64,000 nt of DNA, taken from assembly GCF_003096595.1 (NCBI RefSeq), contig NZ_QEKO01000006.1, positions 59,796 through 123,795 on the forward strand, in the 5' to 3' direction. This stretch comes from Pusillimonas noertemannii. GTDB taxonomy: Bacteria > Pseudomonadota > Gammaproteobacteria > Burkholderiales > Burkholderiaceae_B. Positions 54,181-62,319 of this stretch are shown here, piece by piece (the stretch's first letter is position 1; each line of letters starts with the position of its first letter). Below the pieces are notes generated by a model. That model saw only the letters and a list, made by a program, of their open reading frames with translations, searched no databases and was not told where the DNA came from. Position numbers and translations under genes: made by a program.

Positions 54181-54209
54181 TTGCCACATCAGGCGCCTTC
54201 CAGTATATT
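54181..54209 (+). promoter_or_regulatory. Sigma-70-type promoter for the second Rieske gene
   Basis: TTGCCA at 54181-54186 and TATATT at 54204-54209 are 17 bases apart. The operator begins 7 bases downstream, at the expected transcription start. Confidence 0.6.
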
Positions 54210-54216
54210 ATACGCT

Positions 54217-54235
54217 AATGTAGTGAGTACTAAAT
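54217..54235. promoter_or_regulatory. TetR-type operator at the Rieske/TetR intergenic region
   Basis: AATGTAGTGAGTACTAAAT, with TAGT-N4-ACTA as the symmetrical part. It is almost the same as the site at 40357. Confidence 0.65.
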
Positions 54236-54315
54236 AAACTTGGCGCTACGGGCCATAGCCGCAGGGCAGTTTTGGCGGGCAACGGGGCGCAAACCTCTGC
54301 AACTGGAGACAAATC

Positions 54316-55377
54316 ATGGCTGATTACGTTCTGAATACCTGGTACCCCATTGCCTGGTCGCGCGACATTTCATACGAACTGGCAAAGCGCCGCATTGTCG
54401 GCAAAGATGTCGTGCTGTATCGCAGCAGCACCGGCCAGGTGGCAGCGCACCTCGACGTCTGCCCCCATCGCATGGCCCCGCTTTCCATGGGCAGGCTCAA
54501 GGGCGATTCGATCGAGTGCGGCTACCACGGCATGACCTTCGACTGCTCGGGGGCCTGCATCCGCATACCGGGCCAGCGCATTGTCGGCAGCCCGGCCGTC
54601 GAAACCTATCCCACCCATGAAAACATGGGCCTGGTCTGGATCTGGATGGGCGACCCCGCCAAGGCCGACACTTCGCTGGTGTACGACCTGCCCCAGTACC
54701 ACGACCCCGCCTGGAGCTCGGCCGAGGGCGATGCGCTCGAGATCGGCTGCCATTACCTGAACCTGTGCGACAACCTGTGCGACCCCGCCCACGTCAGCTT
54801 CGTGCACCTCAGCACGCTGGGCACCCCCGCGGGCGAAGACATTCCCGTGCAAATGAAGCAGACCGATGACGGCCTGCTTACCTGGCGCTGGATCAATGAT
54901 TCGCCGGCCATTCCCCTGTTCCAGAAGTTCGGCAATTTCAAGACCAACGTCGATCGCTGGCACTACTACCATTACACGGCGCCCAGCATCGCCGTCATCG
55001 ATTTCGGCAGCGCCCCCACCGGCACGGGCGCACCCGAGGGCAATCGAGACGACTGCATCCAGATCTATGCCTGTCACTTCATGACGCCGGTCGACGAAAA
55101 CACCACCATCGACCATTGGCTGCACGTGAAGAATTTCAAGGCCGACGAAGAAACCAACAAGAAGCTGTCCGCCGAGTTCCGCCTGGCCTTCAGCGAAGAC
55201 AAGACCATACTCGAAGCCATTCACCAGAATGAACAGCGCTCGGTCAATCCCGCGCCGGTCCGGCTGGCCATCGACGCCTCGCCGATACGCATGCGCAAGA
55301 TGGTCGACGAATGGATCAAGTCGGAACGCAGTCCAGCCACGGCGGCCGCCGTCCAGCCCGAGCCTTCGCACGCCTGA
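54316..55377 (+). CDS. Rieske non-haem iron oxygenase, vanillate demethylase (VanA)-like
   Basis: A 353-residue oxygenase. Rieske ligands are C49 and H51 (CPHRMAPLSMG) and C68 and H71 (CGYHGMTF). The catalytic iron site is in CDNLCDPAHVSFVH (H159, H164). Layout and length match VanA-type O-demethylases or monooxygenases, which need a separate reductase; none is present. It could introduce a hydroxyl group or remove a methyl group before the reductive part of the pathway, but this is speculative. The promoter and operator are shared with the divergent TetR gene. Confidence 0.9.
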   Translation: MADYVLNTWYPIAWSRDISYELAKRRIVGKDVVLYRSSTGQVAAHLDVCPHRMAPLSMGRLKGDSIECGYHGMTFDCSGACIRIPGQRIVGSPAVETYPTHENMGLVWIWMGDPAKADTSLVYDLPQYHDPAWSSAEGDALEIGCHYLNLCDNLCDPAHVSFVHLSTLGTPAGEDIPVQMKQTDDGLLTWRWINDSPAIPLFQKFGNFKTNVDRWHYYHYTAPSIAVIDFGSAPTGTGAPEGNRDDCIQIYACHFMTPVDENTTIDHWLHVKNFKADEETNKKLSAEFRLAFSEDKTILEAIHQNEQRSVNPAPVRLAIDASPIRMRKMVDEWIKSERSPATAAAVQPEPSHA

Positions 55378-55423
55378 TCCTCGTCCGGCCGGGGCCTTTC
55401 AGGCCCTCTGGCAGGCTCGCCGC

Positions 55424-55511
55424 GGCGACAAGGCGACAAGGCGACAAGGCGACAAGGCGACAAGGCGACAAGGCGACAAGGCGACAAGGCGACAAGGCGA
55501 CAAGGCGACAA
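55424..55511. repeat. Octanucleotide tandem repeat, 11 units
   Basis: GGCGACAA is repeated 11 times without change over 88 bp. It lies in the 268-bp gap between the Rieske gene and the TIM-barrel gene. Slippage would change the gap length by 8 bp steps. Because 8 is not a multiple of 3, all frames through it remain open, so apparent reading frames here are not evidence of coding. Confidence 0.97.
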
Positions 55512-55581
55512 GCCTGCATGCACTTCCCCCAGCGGGGGCCACGCCGTCCGCGCCCTCTCTTGCCGCTCATAGAACCATGCC

Positions 55582-55611
55582 GGCAAACCCGCGTGCAGGC
55601 GCGGGTTTGCC
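55582..55611. terminator. 12-bp perfect stem-loop between Rieske and TIM-barrel genes
   Basis: GGCAAACCCGCG and its complement flank a 6-base loop. No T-run follows, so it may be a weak terminator, an RNA-stability stem or a leader structure for the next gene, whose ATG is 34 bases downstream. Confidence 0.55.
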
Positions 55612-55645
55612 ACTTTGACCGCTGTTCCAGATGGAGACAACATAA

Positions 55646-56677
55646 ATGAAAGACGATTTTCCCTTCTTGCTGGGATGCAATGGACGGGGCGCGCAGGCGT
55701 CGTCCGCCGACCGGCCCGTGTCGCTCGAAGAGCATTCCATCGACGAGCAGTTCAGGCTGGTGAAAGAGGCGGGCGTCTTCGACTATTTCGACCGCCTGCC
55801 CCTGCGGAGCAACCAGGGCGAGTACGAGAAGGCGATGCAGAAGTACGACCTGCCGGTGCATACCTGCAGCTGGTTCTACATGCTGGGCCGCGACGAGGCG
55901 CTGCTGCACGACAATCTTAAAATCTGCCAGGAGGTCGGGGCCAAGTGCCACAACATCATGACCTTCACCCATCATGCGGACGGGCATGTGCTGACCGATG
56001 ACGAGATCATGGACCACTATCTCGACGCCTACGATGTAGGCATGGGGCTGGGCGTCGAGCCTTCGTTCGAGCTGCACGTGAACATGTGGACGGAGTCGTT
56101 CGCGCGCGTCACGCCCATTGCAAAGCGCATCATGGCGCGCGGCATCCCGTTCAACTACACGATGGACTACAGCCATGTGATCTTCAAGATCGGCGATGCC
56201 GAGGAGCTCGACGTCTCTGAGTGCCGCGAGGCGGTGGAGGCGGGCGAGATGGAGCTCGATCCGTTCGCGGAAGGTTCGCTGTGCCAGGAGTGGCTCGACC
56301 TGGGCATTGTGAAGTGGACGCAGTTGCGTACTGTGGGCCCCAATCAGCCGAAGAACCGCTGGCATTTGAATGAAGATGGCTCATATGGGCGCGGCATCCA
56401 GTATCCGATCGTTCCACCCGGGCCGGGCGAGTGGCATTCCCCCTGGCATGCGTACATGGTGGAACCCTCGAAAGAGGCGATACGCAGGGCGTTGCGCTAT
56501 CACGTTACCCATGCCGACAGCCCATTGCGCTACATCACGACCGAGATGATCAACTTGCCGGATTACGCGTTGAACGCGAAGTACAACTTGTTCGAGCAGA
56601 ATGTCGAGGCGGCGCGGTTCATCCGGCGGGCCTGGGAAGAGGTGAAGGCGCTGCATGCGGCGGGGTTGGTGGCGTAA
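55646..56677 (+). CDS. TIM-barrel protein of the sugar isomerase/AP endonuclease 2 type
   Basis: A 343-residue protein. It appears to be a xylose-isomerase-like TIM barrel: SIDEQFRLVKEAGVFDYFD, PVHTCSWFYMLGRDE, PSFELHVNMWTESF and NYTMDYSHVIF contain the acidic and His residues expected for metal binding. I do not recognise a precise family. It has an AGATGGAGAC leader 9 bases before the ATG. Its transcript may be separate from the Rieske gene. The C-terminal third has fewer GC-rich codons than the first. Confidence 0.7.
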   Translation: MKDDFPFLLGCNGRGAQASSADRPVSLEEHSIDEQFRLVKEAGVFDYFDRLPLRSNQGEYEKAMQKYDLPVHTCSWFYMLGRDEALLHDNLKICQEVGAKCHNIMTFTHHADGHVLTDDEIMDHYLDAYDVGMGLGVEPSFELHVNMWTESFARVTPIAKRIMARGIPFNYTMDYSHVIFKIGDAEELDVSECREAVEAGEMELDPFAEGSLCQEWLDLGIVKWTQLRTVGPNQPKNRWHLNEDGSYGRGIQYPIVPPGPGEWHSPWHAYMVEPSKEAIRRALRYHVTHADSPLRYITTEMINLPDYALNAKYNLFEQNVEAARFIRRAWEEVKALHAAGLVA

Positions 56678-56762
56678 TTTTCAGGGGCTCGTACGACGAG
56701 TTCTTGAGCAATGCGTCGGGTGAGCCTTTGAGCAATATGCGTCGGTTGGGCTTTTAACCCGG

Positions 56763-56970
56763 GCAAGTGACGGCGTGCCCTTTTCCCAGGCCGGCAGCGT
56801 GCGGCCCTTCGGGCTTCCCGAATTTCTCGTGTTCGGTCGGGCGGCGGCAGAACTCAACCTCAGCGCTTCGCGCTTCGGGATTCGGACAGGCTGTCGCCGA
56901 AAGCCCCCGACCGAACACGAGAAATTCGGCGCCGCTGAACGGCCTGGGAAAAGGGCACGCCGCCACTTAC
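56763..56970. repeat. 208-bp palindromic element, copy 3
   Basis: Outer arms at 56771-56792 and 56941-56962 are perfect over 22 bp and extend to the full limits with mismatches. Inner arms at 56819-56841 and 56906-56928 are perfect over 23 bp. The core and the GCCC-TTCG-GGC hairpin are as in the copies at 16745 and 23394. It lies between two convergent genes. Several GAG-CTT-AGC-like motifs precede it (56699-56740). Confidence 0.9.
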
Positions 56971-57047
56971 CCTAGCAGTTGCGTAGCTTGTACGAGTCTC
57001 GGGGCCGCCCGTTGGTGCGGGGGCGTGTCTTGATTGGGGGTATGGGC

Positions 57048-58532
57048 CTAGACCGTGCCCAGCAATCGTGCCAGGCTGCGTACTGCTTCTTCCCGGCGGG
57101 GGCTTTCTTCTTCGTGTTCGGGCAGCAGGCCGGACCAGTGGGGCTGGCTGCGTGCCTCGGTAAGCTCGGCGGGCAGCTTGCCCGAGCGCAGGGCCTTGCG
57201 CACGGACGATTCGGGTTCCTGGGCGGCCGGTTCGGCCATGGGGGCGTCTGGGTGGAGTGCATCGGCATCCGCAAGGGCCGGTGGCTGGGGTGGGCCGGCG
57301 TCGATGACGATGGGGGCCTGCGCGGCATGGCCGCGCCGTTGCAGGGCGTCGACCAGGGCGAGTTGGCGCAGGGCGAGCAGGCGCAGCACGCCGTCGTCCA
57401 CTGAAATTTCGCGATAGCCCTGGATGCGGCCCATGATTCTTTTGCCGAGGCGGTCGGCGCCCTGCCACAGGCCGCCGGCCATGGCGCCGACCAGGGCGGC
57501 TGCGCCCAGGCTGAGCCCGGCCGTGAACAGGTCGACGGTGACGCCGGCCATGGCGCCGGCGGCCATGCCCTTGCCCAGATGTATGCCGACGTCCTTCAAT
57601 GCCTGAGGGTGGAAGAGGTCCATGCCCCAGCGTTCGCCCTGCAGGGGCAGGGCGTGCCGGGGGAAGTCTTCGGCGCGAAAGTTGTAGCGGCGCAGCAGGT
57701 CGCGCACGCAGGCGTTTTCCCGTTCGCGCACCAGCTTGCGCAGTTTTTCGCTGGTGTGCTCGACGCTTGCCTGGTCGGGCCTGGAGGGCAGGCGCAGCGC
57801 GGCGACGTCGACGAGCAGTTCGGCCACCATGCGTAGGGCGTCGTCGCGGCGTATGGCCTGCTGTTGCAGTACGTCTTCCTTCAGCGCCAGCAGCAAGCCT
57901 GCGCGCGCATCCAGCATCAGCGCCAGCTTGTCGTAAAGCCGGGATTCGCCGTCCAGGGCGGGGGCGACGGAATCGAATTCGACGGCGGCATGCAGGCCCA
58001 GGCGGGCCAGGGCGGTGCGCCATTCGTCTGCCCGCTGGCGCGGGCTGTGGGTGAAGTTGAGCACGGGCAGCAGGGGGCGTCCGCACAGGCCCAGCACGGC
58101 CAGTTCGTCGCGGTGTTTGCCCAGCACGGGGTCGCGCACGTCAATCACGTAGAGCCCGGCATCGCATTCGAGCAGCTTGCGCAGCACGCGTGCTTCTTGT
58201 TCGAAGCGGCGGCTGCTTTCGGGGGAATCAAGGAAGGCTTGTATGCGGTCGGGGCCTTCGCGTCTTTGGGCGGGCGGAATCAACTGGTCAAGGTAGTCGA
58301 GCAGGCCCATGCCGTCTTCCATGCCGGGCGTGTCGTACAGCTCGACCGCCTGCGCGCCCGCCAGCAGCAGGCGCGCGCCTTCGACCTGCCGCGTGGTGCC
58401 AGGGCTGTCCTGCACCCGGCCGAAGTAGGGGTCGCGCGTTAGGGTGCGCAGCAGGGACGTCTTGCCGGTATTGGTATGGCCGACGACCGCCAGGCGCAGC
58501 GTGGCCGAGGGGTCAGGGCTGGAGGGTTTCAT
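57048..58532 (-). CDS. DUF3482 GTPase domain protein
   Basis: A 494-residue protein. The N-terminal GTPase has G1 GHTNTGKTSLL, G3 DTPGMEDGMG and a long variable region; the C-terminal half is DUF3482 with glycine-rich membrane-interacting segments (GKGMAAGAMAGVTVDLFTAG). It is usually paired with a DUF2868 gene, as here. Function is unknown; a role in membrane remodelling or transport is only a guess. The ATG at 58532 overlaps the DUF2868 gene. Confidence 0.88.
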   Translation of the reverse strand: MKPSSPDPSATLRLAVVGHTNTGKTSLLRTLTRDPYFGRVQDSPGTTRQVEGARLLLAGAQAVELYDTPGMEDGMGLLDYLDQLIPPAQRREGPDRIQAFLDSPESSRRFEQEARVLRKLLECDAGLYVIDVRDPVLGKHRDELAVLGLCGRPLLPVLNFTHSPRQRADEWRTALARLGLHAAVEFDSVAPALDGESRLYDKLALMLDARAGLLLALKEDVLQQQAIRRDDALRMVAELLVDVAALRLPSRPDQASVEHTSEKLRKLVRERENACVRDLLRRYNFRAEDFPRHALPLQGERWGMDLFHPQALKDVGIHLGKGMAAGAMAGVTVDLFTAGLSLGAAALVGAMAGGLWQGADRLGKRIMGRIQGYREISVDDGVLRLLALRQLALVDALQRRGHAAQAPIVIDAGPPQPPALADADALHPDAPMAEPAAQEPESSVRKALRSGKLPAELTEARSQPHWSGLLPEHEEESPRREEAVRSLARLLGTV

Positions 58533-59937
58533 GGCGAGCTCCGGCCAGCCAGGCGAGGGCCGGGCCAAGCATGGAATGGACCTGGCCGGCCTCGACGCCG
58601 ACAGCCTCGAGCTGGGTGCGCCATGCCTGCTGGCGCGATTCCTGGGCCTGCGCGCCGGCCGGCGCGTCCATGAACGAGACCCGGGTCTCGCCCGACTGGG
58701 CCGCCAGTTGGGCAATATAGGCCAGGATGCCCCGGTCGGGAGTCTGGTAGCCGTCGCACACGACCAGCAGGCGGGGAACGGGATGGACATGCAGTTGGTC
58801 GAGCAGGGCATGCCGCTGTGCGCGGCTGTCCACGACGCCGGCGTTCTGGGTTTCGGGGCCCAGGCCGGACGGAGGCCAGGCTGTGTCGGGGGCGAGTTCC
58901 AGGCCCACGATCAGCGGGCCGTCATGAAAGCCCGTGCCTGCGGGCAGTGCGGCAACGTGCGCATGGGTTTCGGCGCCCTCGGGCGCATCGGGGGCGATGC
59001 CTTCGCTGGGCGGCATCAGGCGCGGGCGCAGGCTTGCATAGCCTGGCAGCGAGGTGTCCAGTACGGCGGCCCGCCGGGTCTTGCGCCAGGCCAGCAGGGC
59101 GCTGGCCCCGAATGCGATCAGGCGCGGAATAATGCCGTACACCACCACGCAGCCCACCAGCCAGCTCGACCATAGCGCCAGGGCTTCCTGGGGCAGGGGG
59201 TGCAGCCCGTCGCTAAGCCGGATTACCGCCTCGGAGGGCATGGCGAAGCCCAGGCGGGCGGGCAGCCAGCCCAGGGCTTGTGTCAGGGCCACGAAAGCGT
59301 CGGGCGAAAGCAGGGTGGTTTCCCAGTTGAATGCATAGCGCCGCGCCGAGAGCAAGGCCAGCAAGGTGGCCAGCAGGCTGAGCAGGGCGGCAAGCCACAA
59401 AAGATGGCTGACCGCGCCGAGCGACCATCGCAAGGCGCCGCTGCGTCCCAGCAGGCCGCCCAGCGCCCTGGGCGCCAGTGCGGCGTCCGGGCCTCGGGCA
59501 AGCTTGCGTGTGGCGTCGAGCCAGAGGCGTCCCAGCCAGGCGCCGCCGCCATTGCCCCGGATGCCCAGCCCCGCCAGCCACAGCAGAAAGGTAAGCGCAT
59601 GCAGGCCCAGCATGGCCGTGACAGCCAGCAGCAGATTGACCGGGCGGGAGCCGTCGCCCAGCGCCGCCAGCGCCATGCCGAACCCTGTGACGAGGGCCAG
59701 GGCCACCATGGCCGCCAGCGACCAGCGTGCGATCTGAGCCCAGTTGTGCAGCGTCTGGTCCAGTTTTTCGCGGCGGCCGAGCAGGCGTGCCCGGTGCACG
59801 ACGCGTTGCGGGAAGCTGCCGCCCTGGCTGCGTGCCCGGCGTACTTCGGCGCTGTCTTCGAGCGGCCCCCAGTGGGCTTCGCGCAGGCGCAGGGTTTCGG
59901 TCAGCCAGGCCTGCCGGAAGGAGCCGCCCGCCGACAT
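58513..59937 (-). CDS. DUF2868 membrane protein
   Basis: A 474-residue membrane protein with about five hydrophobic segments in the N-terminal two thirds and a soluble C-terminal domain (FHDGPLIVGLELAPDTAWPP, LLVVCDGYQTPDRG). It overlaps the GTPase gene by 20 bp, so the two products probably work as a complex. It starts 1 bp before the end of the YkvA-like gene region. Confidence 0.88.
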   Translation of the reverse strand: MSAGGSFRQAWLTETLRLREAHWGPLEDSAEVRRARSQGGSFPQRVVHRARLLGRREKLDQTLHNWAQIARWSLAAMVALALVTGFGMALAALGDGSRPVNLLLAVTAMLGLHALTFLLWLAGLGIRGNGGGAWLGRLWLDATRKLARGPDAALAPRALGGLLGRSGALRWSLGAVSHLLWLAALLSLLATLLALLSARRYAFNWETTLLSPDAFVALTQALGWLPARLGFAMPSEAVIRLSDGLHPLPQEALALWSSWLVGCVVVYGIIPRLIAFGASALLAWRKTRRAAVLDTSLPGYASLRPRLMPPSEGIAPDAPEGAETHAHVAALPAGTGFHDGPLIVGLELAPDTAWPPSGLGPETQNAGVVDSRAQRHALLDQLHVHPVPRLLVVCDGYQTPDRGILAYIAQLAAQSGETRVSFMDAPAGAQAQESRQQAWRTQLEAVGVEAGQVHSMLGPALAWLAGARHETLQP

Positions 59938-60312
59938 TCAGGTTTCGGCCTGCCGGGGCGTGGGCCGGGCGCGTGCGCCCAGCCACTGGTCGACCTTGCC
60001 GTGGGCCTGCGCCTTGATCTGCGGAGTGATGTAGAAGGCGACGGTGCCCAATGCCGCGACCATGACGCTGAGGTCGTCGGTATAGCCCACCAAGGGGGCC
60101 AGGTCGGGAACGGCGTCGAGGGGAAGAATGAAATAGCCCAGCGCGCCGTACATGACGCGCCTGGCCCAGGCCGGCGTGGCCGGGTTCTGCGCCGCATAGT
60201 ACAGATACAGGGCCTTTTCGAGCGTGCCCCGCCCCGCCGTGGCGGCGTGCCGGGCGAGCTTCTGCCAGAACTGCGATGCGGTGTAGAGATGTCGGTATCG
60301 GGATAGATTCAT
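59938..60312 (-). CDS. YkvA-like DUF1232 membrane protein
   Basis: A 124-residue protein with the DUF1232 motif YFILPLDAVPDLAPLVGYTDDLSV, shown here as YFILPLDAVPDLAPLVGYTD. Two hydrophobic helices are expected. Start at 60312 has a GGCACC leader; the earlier frame has no coding character. It is immediately before DUF2868. Confidence 0.85.
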   Translation of the reverse strand: MNLSRYRHLYTASQFWQKLARHAATAGRGTLEKALYLYYAAQNPATPAWARRVMYGALGYFILPLDAVPDLAPLVGYTDDLSVMVAALGTVAFYITPQIKAQAHGKVDQWLGARARPTPRQAET

Positions 60313-60481
60313 GGTGCCTCCGTGCGGGCAAGATCCATGGCCCCATTGTAGCCAGACGGCGGGACAATGCACGGAAGAGGACAAGGCCCCCGCGCTGCGC
60401 AGGCCCGCGCCTGCATGCTGCTCCCGGCGGAAAAAAAGGCAGGCCCCGCGGCCTGCCCCTTCGTGGCCCTTGATGGGCCGG

Positions 60482-60730
60482 TCAGGACTTCTTGACGATG
60501 AGGCCGTAGATGAAGAGCACGATGATGGCGCCTATGATCGAGGCGATCCAGCCTGCGCTTTCCCCGGCCTGGTACCAGCCCAGCGCGATGCCGATGTAGC
60601 CCGCCACGAGGGCGCCGACGATACCCAGGATGATGGTCATGATGATGCCCATCTTTTGTTCCCCGGGCATGATGGCCCGGGCGATGAGCCCTACGATGAG
60701 CCCGACGATGATCATGCTGATGATACCCAT
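60482..60730 (-). CDS. GlsB/YeaQ/YmgE family small membrane protein
   Basis: An 82-residue, very hydrophobic protein (MGIISMIIVGLIVGLIARAI, then GIVGALVAGYIGIALGWY). This family, also named transglycosylase-associated, is stress-induced in many bacteria and has no proven function. The start at 60730 has AGGAG 7 bases upstream. Confidence 0.92.
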   Translation of the reverse strand: MGIISMIIVGLIVGLIARAIMPGEQKMGIIMTIILGIVGALVAGYIGIALGWYQAGESAGWIASIIGAIIVLFIYGLIVKKS

Positions 60731-60981
60731 GGTGACGACTCCTTGGCGGTTGGTTGGACTTGCATGAAAGCCTGCGGCCATGGCGAACCCTGGCAACGCT
60801 CCTAATAATAGGTGGGGGCGTGGCAGCCGTCCAGCGCGTCGTTAAAGTTTTCGTATCAAAAAGTAGTGTATTCCCCAGGCTGTTTTTCTGCCCTGGCCCT
60901 GGAGCCTGTCAACGCTGAAGAACGGCCGAATTGGCCTTGAGGTGCCATCAGTTTCTAGGGGTTTCCCCCCAAAAACGAATA

Positions 60982-61011
60982 GTTGGTTTACCAACTTGTT
61001 GACTTACCAAC
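60982..61011. promoter_or_regulatory. Double GntR-like operator
   Basis: GTTGGTTTACCAAC (60982-60995) and GTTGACTTACCAAC (60998-61011) form two 14-bp sites 16 bp apart. The symmetrical TTGGT/ACCAA halves resemble FadR-type GntR sites. The second overlaps the -35 box TTGACT (60999-61004). Confidence 0.6.
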
Positions 61012-61027
61012 GAACTGCCGATAGCAT
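60999..61027 (+). promoter_or_regulatory. Sigma-70-type promoter for the second importer
   Basis: TTGACT and TAGCAT with 17 bases between. The -35 lies inside the operator, consistent with repression. Confidence 0.5.
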
Positions 61028-61123
61028 CTTCTCTGGCGATCACTGGCATGCAGAAACCTGCCTGTGGCCGGGCAGGCGGCTTGTCCGCACCGGCGCGCCC
61101 ACACAATAAACAGGAGACAGACA

Positions 61124-62287
61124 ATGAAAGTGCTACGCATTGGCGCAGCCGCGCTTGTGGCTGCGTTCGTATCCGGCCAGGCCCTGGCCGACACCGTGAA
61201 GGTCGGCATCATCGCCCCGTTCTCGGGCCCCTTCGCCCACTACGGAAAACTGTTCAAGGACGGGGCCGAAGCCTACGTCAAGACGCAGCAGGGCAAGTTT
61301 GCCGGCCACGACATCCAGTTCATCTACCGCGACAGCGGGGGGCCCAACCCGGGCGGCGTAAAAACCGCCGCGCAAGAGCTGATCGTCAATGACAAGGTCG
61401 ATTATCTTGGCGGCTTCGTCTTCACGCCCAACGCCATGGCGGTGGCGCCGCTGATCCAGCAGTCCAAGACGCCCACGGTCATCTTCAATGCGGCCACTTC
61501 CTCCATCACCCCCAAGTCCGACTACTTCGTGCGCAGCTCGTACACCTTGTGGCAGGTGACCGTGCCGCTGGCCCAATGGGCGCACGAGAAGGGCCTGAAA
61601 AAGGTCGTCACCGCCGTCATGGACTACGCGCCCGGCGTCGACGGCGAAAAGGCCTTCGACACTGAATTCACCAAGCTGGGCGGAGAGGTGGTGGACCGCA
61701 TCCGCATGCCCATGAGCACCAATGATTTCAGTCCGTTCGCTCAGCGCATCAAGGCCTCGGGGGCGCAAGCCGCCTACATCTTCCTGCCGGGCGGGCCGCC
61801 CAACCTCGGCTTCGTCAACGCCTACAACCAGAACGGCTTGCGCGAGGCCGGCATCGAGTTCCTGGGCACGGCCGAAATGGACGAGTTCGACCTGCAGAAG
61901 TTCGGCGACGCCGCCCTGGGCCTGATGACTTCCTTCCATTACTCCGCCGCCCACGATTCCGACGCCAACCGCGAGTTCGCCAAGGCCATGAAAGAACAGG
62001 CCGCCGACTCGCTGCTCAACTATGCTTCGGTCGGCGCGTACGACGGCATGCGCCTCATCCACAAGATGGTCGAGGCCACCGACGGCAAGAAGGACGGCGC
62101 CAAGGCCATCGAGGCGATCAAGGGGTTCGAGTGGGAAAGCCCGCGCGGCCCGGCCAAGATCGACCCTGAAACCCGCCATATCACCCAGAACGTGTATCTG
62201 CGCAAGGTCGAGCGCGGCGCCGACGGCAAGCTGCAGAACACCGAGATCGAGAACTTCGGCCCGCAGGCCGACCACGGTCTCGAGTGA
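61124..62287 (+). CDS. Branched-chain-type ABC transporter, periplasmic substrate-binding protein
   Basis: A 387-residue type I binding protein with a signal peptide ending QALAD. DTVKVGIIAPFSGPFAHYGK begins the mature part and RDSGGPNPGGVKTAAQELI and YLGGFVFTPNAMAVAPL follow. This branch differs from the protein at 41220 and resembles those for aromatic acids. ATG at 61124 has AGGAGAC upstream. It heads an importer operon. Confidence 0.92.
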   Translation: MKVLRIGAAALVAAFVSGQALADTVKVGIIAPFSGPFAHYGKLFKDGAEAYVKTQQGKFAGHDIQFIYRDSGGPNPGGVKTAAQELIVNDKVDYLGGFVFTPNAMAVAPLIQQSKTPTVIFNAATSSITPKSDYFVRSSYTLWQVTVPLAQWAHEKGLKKVVTAVMDYAPGVDGEKAFDTEFTKLGGEVVDRIRMPMSTNDFSPFAQRIKASGAQAAYIFLPGGPPNLGFVNAYNQNGLREAGIEFLGTAEMDEFDLQKFGDAALGLMTSFHYSAAHDSDANREFAKAMKEQAADSLLNYASVGAYDGMRLIHKMVEATDGKKDGAKAIEAIKGFEWESPRGPAKIDPETRHITQNVYLRKVERGADGKLQNTEIENFGPQADHGLE

Positions 62288-62319
62288 TTCCACCGTCAAT
62301 CTGATATCGGGGGCCGATT

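Larger units (their letters stand above)
60731..61123. other. 393-bp intergenic region with promoters for both sides
   Basis: No gene is supported here. It holds one short dispersed repeat (60901-60927) and the GntR-like double site and promoter before the importer at 61124. The rest shows no structure I can name. Confidence 0.6.

Noticed and set aside
55424-55511. CRISPR-like array
   Set aside because: Units are 8 bp with no spacers and there are no cas genes.
55221-55649. Repetitive peptide frames through the octanucleotide tract
   Set aside because: An 8-bp repeat without stop codons opens all frames; the peptides carry no start signals and overlap the end of the Rieske gene.
56767-57033. 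Open frames inside the palindromic elements (also 16766 onward, 23375-23635 and 56754-56966)
   Set aside because: Similar peptides recur in the three elements only because the DNA repeats; base pairing, not codon pattern, is conserved, and frames appear on both strands.
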